Shown: positions 50,144 to 62,427 of the stretch, one piece after another
Layout of the letters: each line of letters opens with the position of its first letter
Position numbering within the stretch: the stretch's first letter is position 1
NCBI RefSeq assembly: GCF_036865545.1
Contig: NZ_CP142208.1
Location: forward strand, 3,782,001-3,846,000
Source: Erwinia sp. E_sp_B01_1
GTDB taxonomy: Bacteria; Pseudomonadota; Gammaproteobacteria; Enterobacterales; Enterobacteriaceae
Direction of reading: 5' to 3'
DNA: 64,000 bases
Notes under the pieces: generated by a model
Seen by the model: the letters and a program-made list of their open reading frames with translations, nothing else
Database searches by the model: none
Told to the model about the DNA's origin: nothing
Made by a program: the position numbers and the translations under genes

Positions 50144-50755
50144 ATGAATCTGGTCAAAAAATTGTCTGCTGTTGCCGTACTTGTGGTTGCCTGCTCCCAG
50201 GCCAGTGCCATGAATATCCTGGACTTTCCCCAACCTGAAAATAACCCTGACGAATTCTATGCGCTGACCGAAATTCCGGCAGGCAGCATGATCAAATATG
50301 AAACTGATGCGAAAACCGGCTTTATTGTCGCCGATCGTTTCCAGTCCATGCCGGTGGCCTACCCCGCAAACTATGGCTCCCTGACCCAGTCTCTGGGTGG
50401 GGATAACGATCCGCTGGATGTAATTTTTTACACCCGTGCGCCAATGGCACCGGGTACGCTGATCAAACTGCGTCCGATTGGCGTACTGAAGATGATCGAT
50501 GGCGGGGAATCAGATGACAAGATCGTGGCCGTTCCGGCCAGTAAAATCGATCCAACTTATGATGATATTCACTCGATGGACGATCTGCCAAAAATGGAAG
50601 TGAAACGCCTGGAAGCGTTCTTCCGCGTTTATAAGCAGTTGCCGGATGGGCGTAAGAAGGTCGAACTGAATGGTTTTGGCGATGCGGCAGCGGCTAAGAC
50701 GGAGATCAAATCCGCCTTCGAGGCATGGAAATCTAAGCCTGCCAAAGCAGAGTAA
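50144..50755 (+). CDS. Exported family I inorganic pyrophosphatase
   Basis: A 203-residue precursor with a clear signal peptide (KKLSAVAVLVVACSQASA, cleaved near residue 22) followed by a family I pyrophosphatase core: AYPANYGSLTQSLGGDNDPL, with the metal-binding DNDPLDV signature, then GTLIKLRPIGVLKMIDGGE and KIVAVP. It is therefore expected to hydrolyse pyrophosphate in the periplasm or outside the cell, unlike the cytosolic Ppa. Cysteine in the signal lies before an S, not in a lipobox. The 109 bases from queD make a separate promoter likely. Confidence 0.85.
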   Translation: MNLVKKLSAVAVLVVACSQASAMNILDFPQPENNPDEFYALTEIPAGSMIKYETDAKTGFIVADRFQSMPVAYPANYGSLTQSLGGDNDPLDVIFYTRAPMAPGTLIKLRPIGVLKMIDGGESDDKIVAVPASKIDPTYDDIHSMDDLPKMEVKRLEAFFRVYKQLPDGRKKVELNGFGDAAAAKTEIKSAFEAWKSKPAKAE

Positions 50756-50804
50756 ACTTCATGCCCTGACCGGAGAGGCTCCCTCTCTTTCATAGCGGTC
50801 ACTC

Positions 50805-50828
50805 TCGGGCGGCGATCATGCCGCCCGA
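50805..50828. terminator. Hairpin between the pyrophosphatase gene and queE
   Basis: TCGGGCGGC-GATCAT-GCCGCCCGA is a perfect 9-base stem placed between two converging genes. There is no T tract, so it may act as a partial or bidirectional terminator. Confidence 0.6.
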
Positions 50829-50866
50829 ATCAGCCTGTTCTGAATGAAACAGCCTCTGGCAACCTG

Positions 50867-51538
50867 TCAGGCGATATTCAGGTATTTATGCGTCTGCATC
50901 GACAATCGCCAGTTATAACGGATACAGGTTTCAATACAGAGTTTGGTGGCATCATCTTTCTGGCTGATTGGCTGCAACGCGATGATCCGGGCCTTGTCAT
51001 CGCTCAGCGTTGCCAGCAGAGCCTGCAAAGCTTCAACATCCCGCTGACGGGCTACCGGGTGCTTCACTTCATCTGCCCGCACCAGCGCCTGGTTCAGCAC
51101 ATCATATCCCCCACGCATATTCACTTTCGGTGAAACGGTTACCCAGGTTTTTTCGCTGCAATGGACTTCGTGCGTGCCGCTGGTTTCAATCTGGCAACTG
51201 AATCCGTGCTGCTCCAGCGTTTCTGTCAGCGGTGTCAGATCATGGATGCAGGGTTCTCCGCCGGTGATCACCACATGGCGTGCAGTCCAGCCGTGGCTGG
51301 CAATCACCGCCAGCAATGCCTGCGCATCCGCTGCCCCCCAGGCATCCGTCTCTATGGTTTTCAGCAGGATATCACCCAGCGAGGTTTCCCGATCGGCCAG
51401 CTTATCCCAGGTGTGTTTGGTATCACACCAGCTGCAGCCCACCGGGCATCCCTGCAGGCGGATAAAAATTGCCGGAACGCCGGTATAAAAACCTTCGCCC
51501 TGCAACGTCTGGAACATTTCATTAATCGGGTACTGCAT
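50867..51538 (-). CDS. queE: 7-carboxy-7-deazaguanine synthase
   Basis: Radical SAM enzyme making the deazaguanine ring in the queuosine pathway from the QueD product. The start MQYPINEMF was chosen because it is the family N-terminus; two codons earlier there is a second ATG. The 223-residue protein has the cluster cysteines in GCPVGCSWCDTKHTW (positions about 31, 35 and 38), the GGEP motif (VITGGEPCIHD) and LQPISQKDDATKL near the end. Confidence 0.95.
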   Translation of the reverse strand: MQYPINEMFQTLQGEGFYTGVPAIFIRLQGCPVGCSWCDTKHTWDKLADRETSLGDILLKTIETDAWGAADAQALLAVIASHGWTARHVVITGGEPCIHDLTPLTETLEQHGFSCQIETSGTHEVHCSEKTWVTVSPKVNMRGGYDVLNQALVRADEVKHPVARQRDVEALQALLATLSDDKARIIALQPISQKDDATKLCIETCIRYNWRLSMQTHKYLNIA

Positions 51539-51790
51539 TACCATCTCGACTCTCTGTGAATTTAAGGGCGCAGAGTATGGCAGATTGGCTCTGCATAGCC
51601 AAATCGCTTTGTGCTAATGGCAAACAACTTTGTGCTTTAAAAACTCTGCAAACATTTAAGAGCGTATTGATCAAATTGACATTCATTCATTACGAAATTA
51701 ACCTTTCGCTTAATTAGGAATAATCGGAATATTAAATTTGATTTCTTACATGGATTTTCACAGATGGATTACAAAGGGACAAATCAAATA

Positions 51791-53500
51791 ATGAAAAAGA
51801 CAACATTCATACTCAATATAACTTTATTCACTTCACTTATGTCACAGTGTGCTTACACAGCGCCCATCTCGCCTGGGACTTCATCAATCCCCACTAAAGA
51901 AAATTTTTCCTTTGCCGTTTTCGCAGACCCTCAGGCATTTCGTTTAAAAAAAGGGGGCGATCCCAATAGCAAAAGCCAAAATGGCGCTGAATGGCACAGG
52001 ATTAACAAAAATTTAGTTTCTGCGGCGAATAAAGTACCTGACATTTCCTTTGGTATTATCAACGGAGACATAACGGAGTTTGGGCGAACTTCCTCATGGG
52101 ATGCTGTGTCTGGCATCTTTGATAAGCTCAGGTTTCCTTATTATTTCGGGCTGGGGAATCACGATTATCAAAATAATAAAAATGACTGCTGGACAGCTTA
52201 CTGGTTCTCCATGGACGGATGTGCCATCGACTCGGTGCAGAAACTTATAAAACATCAGGCTGCAATAGAACTTTCCTCCCGACTGAATCAGTCTGCTTTT
52301 GGATCGGTCATAAAAAAACAGCAGGGGATCACAAATTTCTCCAGTGATATGACCGCTGATAAAGGCAGTCTGGCCTACTCCTGGGATTATAAACATGTCC
52401 ACTTTGTGCAGTTAAATCTCCACCCTGACTATTCAGTTAAGCTGAACTCTTCGTTGCAAAAGCCGAAATATGACATTATCCCCTCGCTAACCTGGCTGGG
52501 TGACGATCTCCGGAAGGCCAGATTCAGAGGAGTGAGTAATGTCATTCTTAATATGCATGAGGAGGGTGACGATTTCCGCAGAAACTCAAGTGACTATGCC
52601 CGCAGGCAGTTTCAGGCAATTATGTTGACCTATAAGCCTCTGGCCGTTTTTGTTGGCCACACGCACATGTTTGATCGTGACGCCCACAGTAACCACCCTT
52701 TTTACGGTAACACGCCTGTTTACACTACAGGAGCCGCTTTTGACGGAAAATTCCATCAGGTTAACTTTAACGAAGTATCCCGGACGTTAACTATCAGGGA
52801 GATGGATGGCATAACAGGGACGCCCGTAGAGCTGAAGACTTATACCGAGAAAGTGCCCACCCCCACGCCGGTTTGTAAAATGACAGGCATATTCGGTTAC
52901 AAAGGAGATATCTATATGAGTCCCTTTATGCCGGCAAAAGCGGAGTGGAATCTTAACCAGGTATTAAGGTCCGGAAACAATGTTGATGCCAGCAAGTCAG
53001 GAAGTGGTTATATGCGCCCCTGGAATGCGGGCAACCCTTACCAGATGTGGGCTTTTGAGAGGATGTACGGAAATGAGATGCCGGAATACAACGCCTGGTA
53101 CCTGATCCGTCAAAGAGCGACAGGACGGGTGCTGGACAGTAATGCCAGTGGGGCTGTCTACACCAAGCCCGCCACCGCAAATAACTATTATCAGCAATGG
53201 CGTCCGATCAAAACTGAGCGGGGAGAAATGATGCTGGTTAATCGCGCAACTAATCGCGTCCTTGATGGCAATGGCAATCGTCTGTACACCACTCCAGGGT
53301 ATGAAATGTTCAACCAGTATAAAGCCTGGAAAGTCAGCCAGGGCTGGACACGGAAATCGCCCGAAAACGTCCGCTTTTTTAAAGCGAAGCAGGCCGACTC
53401 CTGGAGAAAAGCTTACCCATCCGGCGCAAACAGCAATATTTACTGGCAATATTTGGGTGAACACAATCTTCTCTCACCTTCTCCGTGCATCGGTTGGTAA
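51791..53500 (+). CDS. Secreted metallophosphoesterase with C-terminal beta-trefoil (ricin-like) domain
   Basis: A 569-residue exported protein; the start MKKTTFILN is preceded by an AAAGGGAC ribosome-binding site, whereas an ATG 27 bases earlier has none. A signal peptide of about 24 residues ends near YTA. The calcineurin-like phosphoesterase domain (about 40-345) shows the metal ligands: FADPQAF (D46), INGDITEFGR (D93), GNHDYQNN (N123, H124), LNMHEEGDD (H255) and VGHTHMFDRD (H290, H292). The C-terminal part (about 355-515) has three QxW-like repeats (QMW near 418, QQW near 468, YKAW near 510), the pattern of a ricin-type lectin fold. Substrate unknown; nucleotide, phospholipid or phosphoprotein esters are possible. 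Upstream, a TTGACA-like -35 element lies at 51676-51681. Low GC content compared with its neighbours suggests acquisition. Confidence 0.75.
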   Translation: MKKTTFILNITLFTSLMSQCAYTAPISPGTSSIPTKENFSFAVFADPQAFRLKKGGDPNSKSQNGAEWHRINKNLVSAANKVPDISFGIINGDITEFGRTSSWDAVSGIFDKLRFPYYFGLGNHDYQNNKNDCWTAYWFSMDGCAIDSVQKLIKHQAAIELSSRLNQSAFGSVIKKQQGITNFSSDMTADKGSLAYSWDYKHVHFVQLNLHPDYSVKLNSSLQKPKYDIIPSLTWLGDDLRKARFRGVSNVILNMHEEGDDFRRNSSDYARRQFQAIMLTYKPLAVFVGHTHMFDRDAHSNHPFYGNTPVYTTGAAFDGKFHQVNFNEVSRTLTIREMDGITGTPVELKTYTEKVPTPTPVCKMTGIFGYKGDIYMSPFMPAKAEWNLNQVLRSGNNVDASKSGSGYMRPWNAGNPYQMWAFERMYGNEMPEYNAWYLIRQRATGRVLDSNASGAVYTKPATANNYYQQWRPIKTERGEMMLVNRATNRVLDGNGNRLYTTPGYEMFNQYKAWKVSQGWTRKSPENVRFFKAKQADSWRKAYPSGANSNIYWQYLGEHNLLSPSPCIGW

Positions 53501-53728
53501 AGAATAACTGTCCGTTAATGGTCCCCGGTTGGGGGCCATGCTGTCTTCTCCGTTCTCTCCCCCTCTTTTCACGTCTCACCTTCTTCGTTCACAAGGTTAA
53601 CTAAATCGCTTTATGCAGGCATCTCTGTGAAAAAATTGTCGGTCAGCCCGCAAACAGACAAGGTGAAGATTGCTAGCAATCTATAATTGGTTATGATTCG
53701 CTTCAGTCACAGGAACAAGGAAACCGCA

Positions 53729-55123
53729 GTGCACTCTCATCAAAGTCGCAGACACTTTCTTTCCCACAGCGCCAGAATGACTGCCGGTGGCGCTCTTCTT
53801 GCCTCTGGCATGGCTGGAGCCGCTACGACCGCCCCTGCTTCAAGTAAACTCTCCTGCGAGGAGGATTCAGTGACGAAGTCCATCACGGCGACCCACTATC
53901 AGTTACGCAACGTTCGTCTGGAGGAAGGCTTTGAGCAGCAAGGCGGCATCGTGGTCGGTACAAAAACTATGCTGTACGACCTGGAAATCAACAAGGGTAA
54001 AATTACCGCCATACAGCCAGCGAAAAATCGTTCCCCCAGCCCACTTCAGGCCTTTGATGCTAACGGACTGCTGCTGCTGCCTGCCACCCGCGATATGCAT
54101 ATCCATCTGGATAAAACCTTTTACGGCGGCCCGTGGGAAGCGCCCCGCCCCCGTAAAGGCAAAACCATTATGGATATGATTGCCCGCGAGCAAACCATTA
54201 TTCCCCGTCTGCTGCCGCACTCTGTTCAACATGCGGAAGCGATCATCGCGCTGCTGCAGGCCAAAGGCACCACCGTTGCCCGCAGCCACTGCAATATCGA
54301 TCCGGTCAGCGGCCTGAAAAGCCTGGAGCATCTGCAAACCGCCCTGCAGAAACACCAGCAGGATTTCAGTTGCGAGATTGTCGCCTTCCCACAGCACGGC
54401 CTGCTGCACTCAAAAGTTGAGGGTCTGATGCGAGAAGCGATGCAGATGGGCGTGCAGTATGTCGGCGGCCTGGACCCGACCAACGTCGACGGTGCGATGG
54501 AGAAATCGCTTGATACGATGTTTCAGATTGCGCTGGACAGCCATAAGGGCGTGGATATTCATCTGCACGAAACCACCCCGGCTGGTATCGCTGCCGTGAA
54601 ATATATGATCAAAACCGTAGAGCAGAATCCACAGCTGGTTGGCAAAGTGACCCTGAGCCACGGCTTTGCACTCTCGGTAATGGAAGGGAATGAGCTGGAA
54701 GAGGTGATCAACGGTCTGGCAGCGCAGCAATTTACGGTGGCCTCTACCGTACCGATTGGCAAACGCTCAATGCCTTTGCCGCAGTTGAGTGATAAAGGCG
54801 TTTTCGTAATGACCGGGACCGACAGCGTTATCGATCACTGGTCGCCTTTTGGTACCGGAAGCATGCTGGAGAAAGCCAATCTTTATGCTCAGCTTTATGG
54901 CAATTCCGACGAGTTTGGCCTGACCCGTTCGCTGGCGATTGCTACAGGCAATATTCTGCCATTAAGTGCTAAGGGGGAGCGCCAGTGGCCTGCCGTGAAT
55001 GATGCCGCAGAGATGATTCTGGTTGCGGCAAGCTGTTCAGCCGAAGCGGTAGCGCGCGTTCCGGAGGTGAGTGCCACCTTCCATCAGGGCAGGCTGGTAG
55101 CGGGTGGGGTCAGAAAAATATAA
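53729..55123 (+). CDS. Tat-exported cytosine-deaminase-like amidohydrolase
   Basis: A 464-residue amidohydrolase. The start is taken as the GTG at 53729, preceded by AAGGAAACC; earlier ATGs lack a ribosome-binding site. The N-terminus carries a twin-arginine signal (SRRHFLSHSA, then a hydrophobic stretch through GGALLASGMAGAA), so the protein should be exported folded with its metal. Metal and catalytic residues of the CodA type are visible: DMHIHLDKTFY (HxH), SHCNIDP, DIHLHETTPAG (His and Glu), LSHGFALS, and FVMTGTDSVIDHWSPFG with the late aspartate. Related enzymes deaminate cytosine or hydrolyse other N-heterocycles. The substrate here is unknown. It lies 228 bases after the phosphoesterase gene. 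Confidence 0.8.
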   Translation: MHSHQSRRHFLSHSARMTAGGALLASGMAGAATTAPASSKLSCEEDSVTKSITATHYQLRNVRLEEGFEQQGGIVVGTKTMLYDLEINKGKITAIQPAKNRSPSPLQAFDANGLLLLPATRDMHIHLDKTFYGGPWEAPRPRKGKTIMDMIAREQTIIPRLLPHSVQHAEAIIALLQAKGTTVARSHCNIDPVSGLKSLEHLQTALQKHQQDFSCEIVAFPQHGLLHSKVEGLMREAMQMGVQYVGGLDPTNVDGAMEKSLDTMFQIALDSHKGVDIHLHETTPAGIAAVKYMIKTVEQNPQLVGKVTLSHGFALSVMEGNELEEVINGLAAQQFTVASTVPIGKRSMPLPQLSDKGVFVMTGTDSVIDHWSPFGTGSMLEKANLYAQLYGNSDEFGLTRSLAIATGNILPLSAKGERQWPAVNDAAEMILVAASCSAEAVARVPEVSATFHQGRLVAGGVRKI

Positions 55124-55166
55124 GCGCGCATCCCACCTGCAGGCTTGTGCTGCCTGCATAAAAAAA

Positions 55167-55191
55167 CCGGGCCTGTATGACACAGGCCCGG
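55167..55191. terminator. Terminator for eno, also at the end of the amidohydrolase gene
   Basis: CCGGGCCTGT-ATGAC-ACAGGCCCGG is a perfect 10-base stem. A run of A before it on the plus strand becomes a T tract for minus-strand transcripts, so it should end eno transcription. It also lies between the two converging genes. Confidence 0.85.
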
Positions 55192-55242
55192 CTCTTATTC
55201 AGCTGAAAATCCTCAGCCCGCAGGGGCGGGGAAGTCAGATCA

Positions 55243-58274
<3,032 letters not shown>

Positions 58275-58444
58275 TTAAAGACGATGGAATAACCAGGACG
58301 GGAAAACAGTCTACCCGAATCCCTGCAGTGCCACAATTAAACGTTTCTGGTTATCTCTCTGCCATCGTGTTGACCGCCAAAATCTTACCCGATCTGACGG
58401 CGATGGAGGTTGACGTGTGTCACACTTTTGTTGAATCGAGTCAG

Positions 58445-59227
58445 CTATTCCTTTGCCTTGATTTGTTGCCAGGCGGCTTCCATCTGATCGAGGGTGGCGT
58501 CCTGCATTTCCAACCCTTGGCTGGCAATAATCTGCTCAACCTGGCGGAAGCGACGTTCGAATTTGTCGTTGGCTTTTTGCAGGGCCACTTCGGCTTTGCT
58601 GCCGAGATGGCGTGAAAGGTTCACGGTGGCAAACAGCAGATCGCCAATTTCCTCTTCCAGCTTCTGTTGATCAATCACAGCCTGCTTTGCTTCGTGCATG
58701 ACCTCATCAATCTCTTCATACACTTTGTCCAGCACCGGCCCCAGCGTGTGCCAGTCAAACCCCACGCTGCTGCAACGCTTCTGAATCTTGTGTGAGCGCA
58801 TCAGCGCTGGCATCGCACGCGGGATATCATCAAGCGCGGAGTGCTGAGCTTTTTCAGCCCGCTCGCTGGTTTTAATCTGCTCCCAGTTTGCCAGCACTTC
58901 CTTGCTGCCGCTGACTTTTACGTCATCAAAAATGTGGGGATGACGACGCTCCAGCTTGTCACTGATGGCGTTACAGACATCGTCAAAATTAAAGCGCCCT
59001 TCCTCGTCAGCCATCTGCGCGTAGAACACCACCTGAAACAGCAAATCACCCAGTTCACCCCGGAGATCGTCAAAATCTTCCCGGCTGATGGCATCCAGTA
59101 CTTCATAGGTTTCTTCGAGGGTGTAAGGCGCAATAGTGGCGTAAGTCTGCTCGCGATCCCACGGGCATCCGTTCTGGGGATCGCGCAGGGTTTTCATGAT
59201 GGTTATCAGACGCTGAACTGCGGACAT
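58445..59227 (-). CDS. mazG: Nucleoside triphosphate pyrophosphohydrolase MazG
   Basis: Hydrolyses NTPs and dNTPs to monophosphates and lowers ppGpp by degrading its precursors. The start MSAVQRLITIMKTLRDP gives 260 residues. Two tandem MazG domains are visible, each with the EE-x-x-D/E metal motif: YTLEETYEVLDAISREDF near the start and VYEEIDEVMHEAKQAV in the second half. No mazEF genes lie between it and relA, as they do in E. coli. Confidence 0.95.
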   Translation of the reverse strand: MSAVQRLITIMKTLRDPQNGCPWDREQTYATIAPYTLEETYEVLDAISREDFDDLRGELGDLLFQVVFYAQMADEEGRFNFDDVCNAISDKLERRHPHIFDDVKVSGSKEVLANWEQIKTSERAEKAQHSALDDIPRAMPALMRSHKIQKRCSSVGFDWHTLGPVLDKVYEEIDEVMHEAKQAVIDQQKLEEEIGDLLFATVNLSRHLGSKAEVALQKANDKFERRFRQVEQIIASQGLEMQDATLDQMEAAWQQIKAKE

Positions 59228-59322
59228 AGTTGAATCCTGAAATTTGCAAATAGGGGCTTTTATATAAGAACTGCACAATAAATTTGAGAAATAATAGATA
59301 TCGGTACTCATGCAGAATTGTT

Positions 59323-59348
59323 TTAAAGGCCGCTCTCGCGGCCTTTAA
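59323..59348. terminator. Terminator after relA
   Basis: TTAAAGGCCGC-TCTC-GCGGCCTTTAA is a perfect 11-base stem 5 bases after the relA stop on the minus strand. It separates relA from mazG, with only a short T-rich tail. Confidence 0.75.
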
Positions 59349-59353
59349 GTGAA

Positions 59354-61582
59354 CTAGTGTAAACGTCTGGCATCGATGATGTCCGGCACCTGATTCAGCC
59401 TCGCTATCACCCTGCCCAGCACCTGCTGATTGTAGATCTCAATATCCATATCAATGGTGGCCAACTGCTTTTTGGTGTCGCTCCGGCTGGAGACGCCAAG
59501 CACGTTGACTTTTTCGTTGGCCAGAATGGTGGTGATGTCGCGCAGCAAACCGCTGCGATCGTTGGCCGTCACCCGCACCACCAGCGAATAGCCGCTGGAA
59601 TAACTCTCGCCCCAGACCGCATCCACAATACGTTCCGGCGCATGTGACATCAGCTCGGTAAGCTGATCGCAGTCCGCACGGTGGATGGAAATACCGCGTC
59701 CCTGGGTGATAAATCCAACGATTTCGTCGCCCGGTATCGGCTGGCAGCAGCGGGCGATATGGTGCATCAGATTGCCTACGCCCTCGACCACCACGCGGCC
59801 ACTCTCTTTGCTGCGGGGTGCGGCAGACTTCTGCGTCAGCTGGCGTAATGCCTCTCGATCTTCTTCTTCTGCACTCGGCTTGTTAAGCTTCGACTGCAGG
59901 AAGTTGCTCATCTGATTCAGACGAATGTCCCCGCCGCCAATAGACGCCAGCAACTCTTCCAGCGTATTGACGTTGTAGCGCGGCAGCAGCAATTTCTCCG
60001 CTTCCCTGAGGCTGATATCCAGATGATCCAGCTCACTGTCGAGGATCTGACGCCCGGCAACGATATTTTTGTCGCGATCCTGCTTGCGGAACCAGGCGTT
60101 GATTTTCGAGCGACCCCGGCTGGTATTCACGTAGCCCAGATTCGGGTTCAGCCAGTCGCGGCTTGGGTTTGGCTGCTTCTGGGTAATGATGTCGATCTGG
60201 TCGCCCATTTGCAGCTGATAGGTAAAGGGCACAATACGGCCACCAATTTTGGCGCCGATGCAGCGGTGTCCGATATCACTGTGAATGTGATAGGCAAAAT
60301 CCAGCGGCGTGGAACCGGCTGGCAGGTCAACCACATCGCCTTTTGGCGTAAAGACATAAACCCGGTCATCGAACACCTGGCTACGCACTTCATCCAGCAT
60401 GTCGCCGGAATCCGCCATCTCTTCCTGCCAGGCAATCAGCTTACGCAGCCAGGCAATCCGCTCTTCATGGCCTGAAGCACCCCGCGCGCTGCCTGTGGGT
60501 CCGCCCTCTTTGTATTTCCAGTGCGCGGCTACGCCCAGTTCGGCATCTTCATGCATCTGGCGGGTACGGATTTGAATCTCTACGGTTTTCCCTTTTGGCC
60601 CCAGCACCACCGTGTGGATCGACTGATAACCATTGGGTTTGGGGTTGGCGACGTAGTCATCGAATTCGCTGGGCAGATGGCGATAAAGCGTATGCACAAT
60701 GCCCAGGGCACCGTAGCAATCCTGCAGACGCTCGGCAACGATACGCACGGCACGCACGTCAAACAGCTCATCAAAGGTCAGTGCCTTCTTCTGCATTTTG
60801 CGCCAGATGCTGTAGATATGCTTGGGACGGCCATACACCTCGGCCTTAACGCCCTCTTTGACAATTTCGGTGCGCAGCGATTGCACAAAGGTATCGATGT
60901 ACTGTTCACGATCGATACGCCGCTCATGCAGCAATTTTGCAATATGTTTGTATTCATCAGGGTGCAGATAGCGGAAGCAGAAATCTTCCAGCTCCCACTT
61001 GAGCTGACCAATCCCCAGGCGGTTGGCCAGCGGAGCATAGATATTGGTACACTCTTTGGCCGCCAGAACGCGCTCATCTTCCGGCGCGTCTTTCACTTCA
61101 CGCAGGTGAGCAATACGCTCGGCCAGCTTGATCACCACACAGCGGAAATCTTCCACCATTGCCAGCAGCATACGGCGAACGTTATCGACCTGTTCGGAGG
61201 CCATAGAGTCATTGTGCGTGGCTTTCAGCTGGCGTATGGCATCCATATCGCGCACGCCATGAACCAGCGAGACGATGGCTTTGCCATATTGCTCTTCCAG
61301 AACCGCTTCGGAGACCACGTTGGCATTAGCCAGCGGGAAAAGCAGGGCGGCACGCAGACTTTCGCTGTCCATGCTGAGCATTGAGAGGATTTCGACCATC
61401 TCCACCCCTCGCCACAGCAAAAGCGCGGCGTCAGGGTGGTCCCTGGTCGCTTCCTCACAGTAGCGCCAGGTCGCGGCCAGACGTTCACATGACTGCTGGT
61501 TTGAGATCCCCAAACTGGTGATCCATTGGTCGAGAGCAAACTCGCCAGCCGTATTCAAATGTGCACTTCTTACCGCAACCAT
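59354..61582 (-). CDS. relA: GTP pyrophosphokinase RelA ((p)ppGpp synthetase I)
   Basis: Ribosome-bound alarmone synthase that starts the stringent response to amino-acid starvation. The 742-residue protein has an inactive HD hydrolase-like region (LLFPLANANVVSEAVLEEQY), the synthetase domain (VYGRPKHIYSIWRKMQKK, LFDVRAVRIVAERLQDCYGA, ANPKPNGYQSIHTVVLGP), the TGS domain (VYVFTPKGDVVDLPAGSTPL), and C-terminal zinc-finger (HHIARCCQPIPGDEIVGFIT) and ACT domains. Length and motifs are those of E. coli RelA. Confidence 0.98.
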   Translation of the reverse strand: MVAVRSAHLNTAGEFALDQWITSLGISNQQSCERLAATWRYCEEATRDHPDAALLLWRGVEMVEILSMLSMDSESLRAALLFPLANANVVSEAVLEEQYGKAIVSLVHGVRDMDAIRQLKATHNDSMASEQVDNVRRMLLAMVEDFRCVVIKLAERIAHLREVKDAPEDERVLAAKECTNIYAPLANRLGIGQLKWELEDFCFRYLHPDEYKHIAKLLHERRIDREQYIDTFVQSLRTEIVKEGVKAEVYGRPKHIYSIWRKMQKKALTFDELFDVRAVRIVAERLQDCYGALGIVHTLYRHLPSEFDDYVANPKPNGYQSIHTVVLGPKGKTVEIQIRTRQMHEDAELGVAAHWKYKEGGPTGSARGASGHEERIAWLRKLIAWQEEMADSGDMLDEVRSQVFDDRVYVFTPKGDVVDLPAGSTPLDFAYHIHSDIGHRCIGAKIGGRIVPFTYQLQMGDQIDIITQKQPNPSRDWLNPNLGYVNTSRGRSKINAWFRKQDRDKNIVAGRQILDSELDHLDISLREAEKLLLPRYNVNTLEELLASIGGGDIRLNQMSNFLQSKLNKPSAEEEDREALRQLTQKSAAPRSKESGRVVVEGVGNLMHHIARCCQPIPGDEIVGFITQGRGISIHRADCDQLTELMSHAPERIVDAVWGESYSSGYSLVVRVTANDRSGLLRDITTILANEKVNVLGVSSRSDTKKQLATIDMDIEIYNQQVLGRVIARLNQVPDIIDARRLH

Positions 61583-61605
61583 ATCCTCTCCTGGCTCGGC
61601 TCCCT

Positions 61606-61850
61606 TCAGGAAGCCCGTTTTCGGCTAAATAACACCCTGGATCCCACGAGCCTGAAATGCGAAACACATCAGGCAGCATTACCCTTTCCAATTGGTAGCC
61701 GGATGTCAGACGTTTCTGACTGTCCTGGGCAAGTGTAGTCGGGTTACAGGAAAGATAGACCACGCGTTTTGGTGCAAGTTTACCAGCCTGAGCCATTACT
61801 CCTGCGGCCCCGGCGCGGGCCGAATCCAGTAACACCTTGTTAAACCCTTA
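61606..61850 (-). pseudogene. rlmD: Decayed remnant of rlmD (rumA), 23S rRNA m5U1939 methyltransferase
   Basis: Only the last fifth of the gene survives. On the minus strand GFNKVLLDSARAGAAGVMAQ and then LAPKRVVYLSCNPTTLAQDS, with the catalytic cysteine, match the RlmD C-terminal region. The frame then drifts after LPDVF into RISGSWDPG, while the true end (VLFSRKRAS before a stop at 61606) sits in another frame. Nothing upstream of 61850 resembles the missing part. In relatives the intact gene lies exactly here, between relA and barA. The ribosomal methylation at U1939 may therefore be absent, unless a second copy exists. Confidence 0.85.
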
Positions 61851-62427
61851 TGCAGCAAAGTCTGCCACGCAACGCCTTGCGCAAAGCCGTGTCGGAAAAA
61901 CGCTGCGTTATTAAGATTATTCAGAGCGGCATTATACGCATCCTTTAACGTTAATGCGTTATTGCCTCCGCACCTGTTACATTTTTCTACGCATTTTCTT
62001 AATAAAAGTGTGAAGCTTTACAGGCTGAAAAACAGATTCGGCGATTAAAATATAATTTCAACTGATGCTTATGCGAAAAGCGTTCCAGTTTTTTCTCTTC
62101 TCAGAAATTAAAAGGCAAGTAGCATAATATCAGCAGCCAGCCTTGAAGGGTCAGGATCTGCTTATCCTGCCCCAACTGACAACTGCCTGTTTTATAAACA
62201 GTAACGAATGCTGATCGGGGGCAACGCATTAAGTTCGGGCTTCAATACAGGGCAAGGGAGCGATAAAAGCCGGGTCGTCATGCGCCGTTTTGCAGGGTAG
62301 AATTGCGCCGTAATCCGGAACTCCCCAAAAGTAGTCAGGGTGTCAGCAACCCGTCAATCTGCGTGGTCTGCATCAGCACCCGCATTATTTCGACCCGCGC
62401 CACAGAGCGATTCGTTACAGGAAGATT
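61851..62427. other. Gap between the rlmD remnant and barA, no gene seen
   Basis: About 580 bases with no coding-looking frame. The left part may be further rlmD debris, now unrecognisable. The right part should hold the barA promoter, and an ACAGGAAGATT ribosome-binding site precedes the barA start. Confidence 0.5.
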
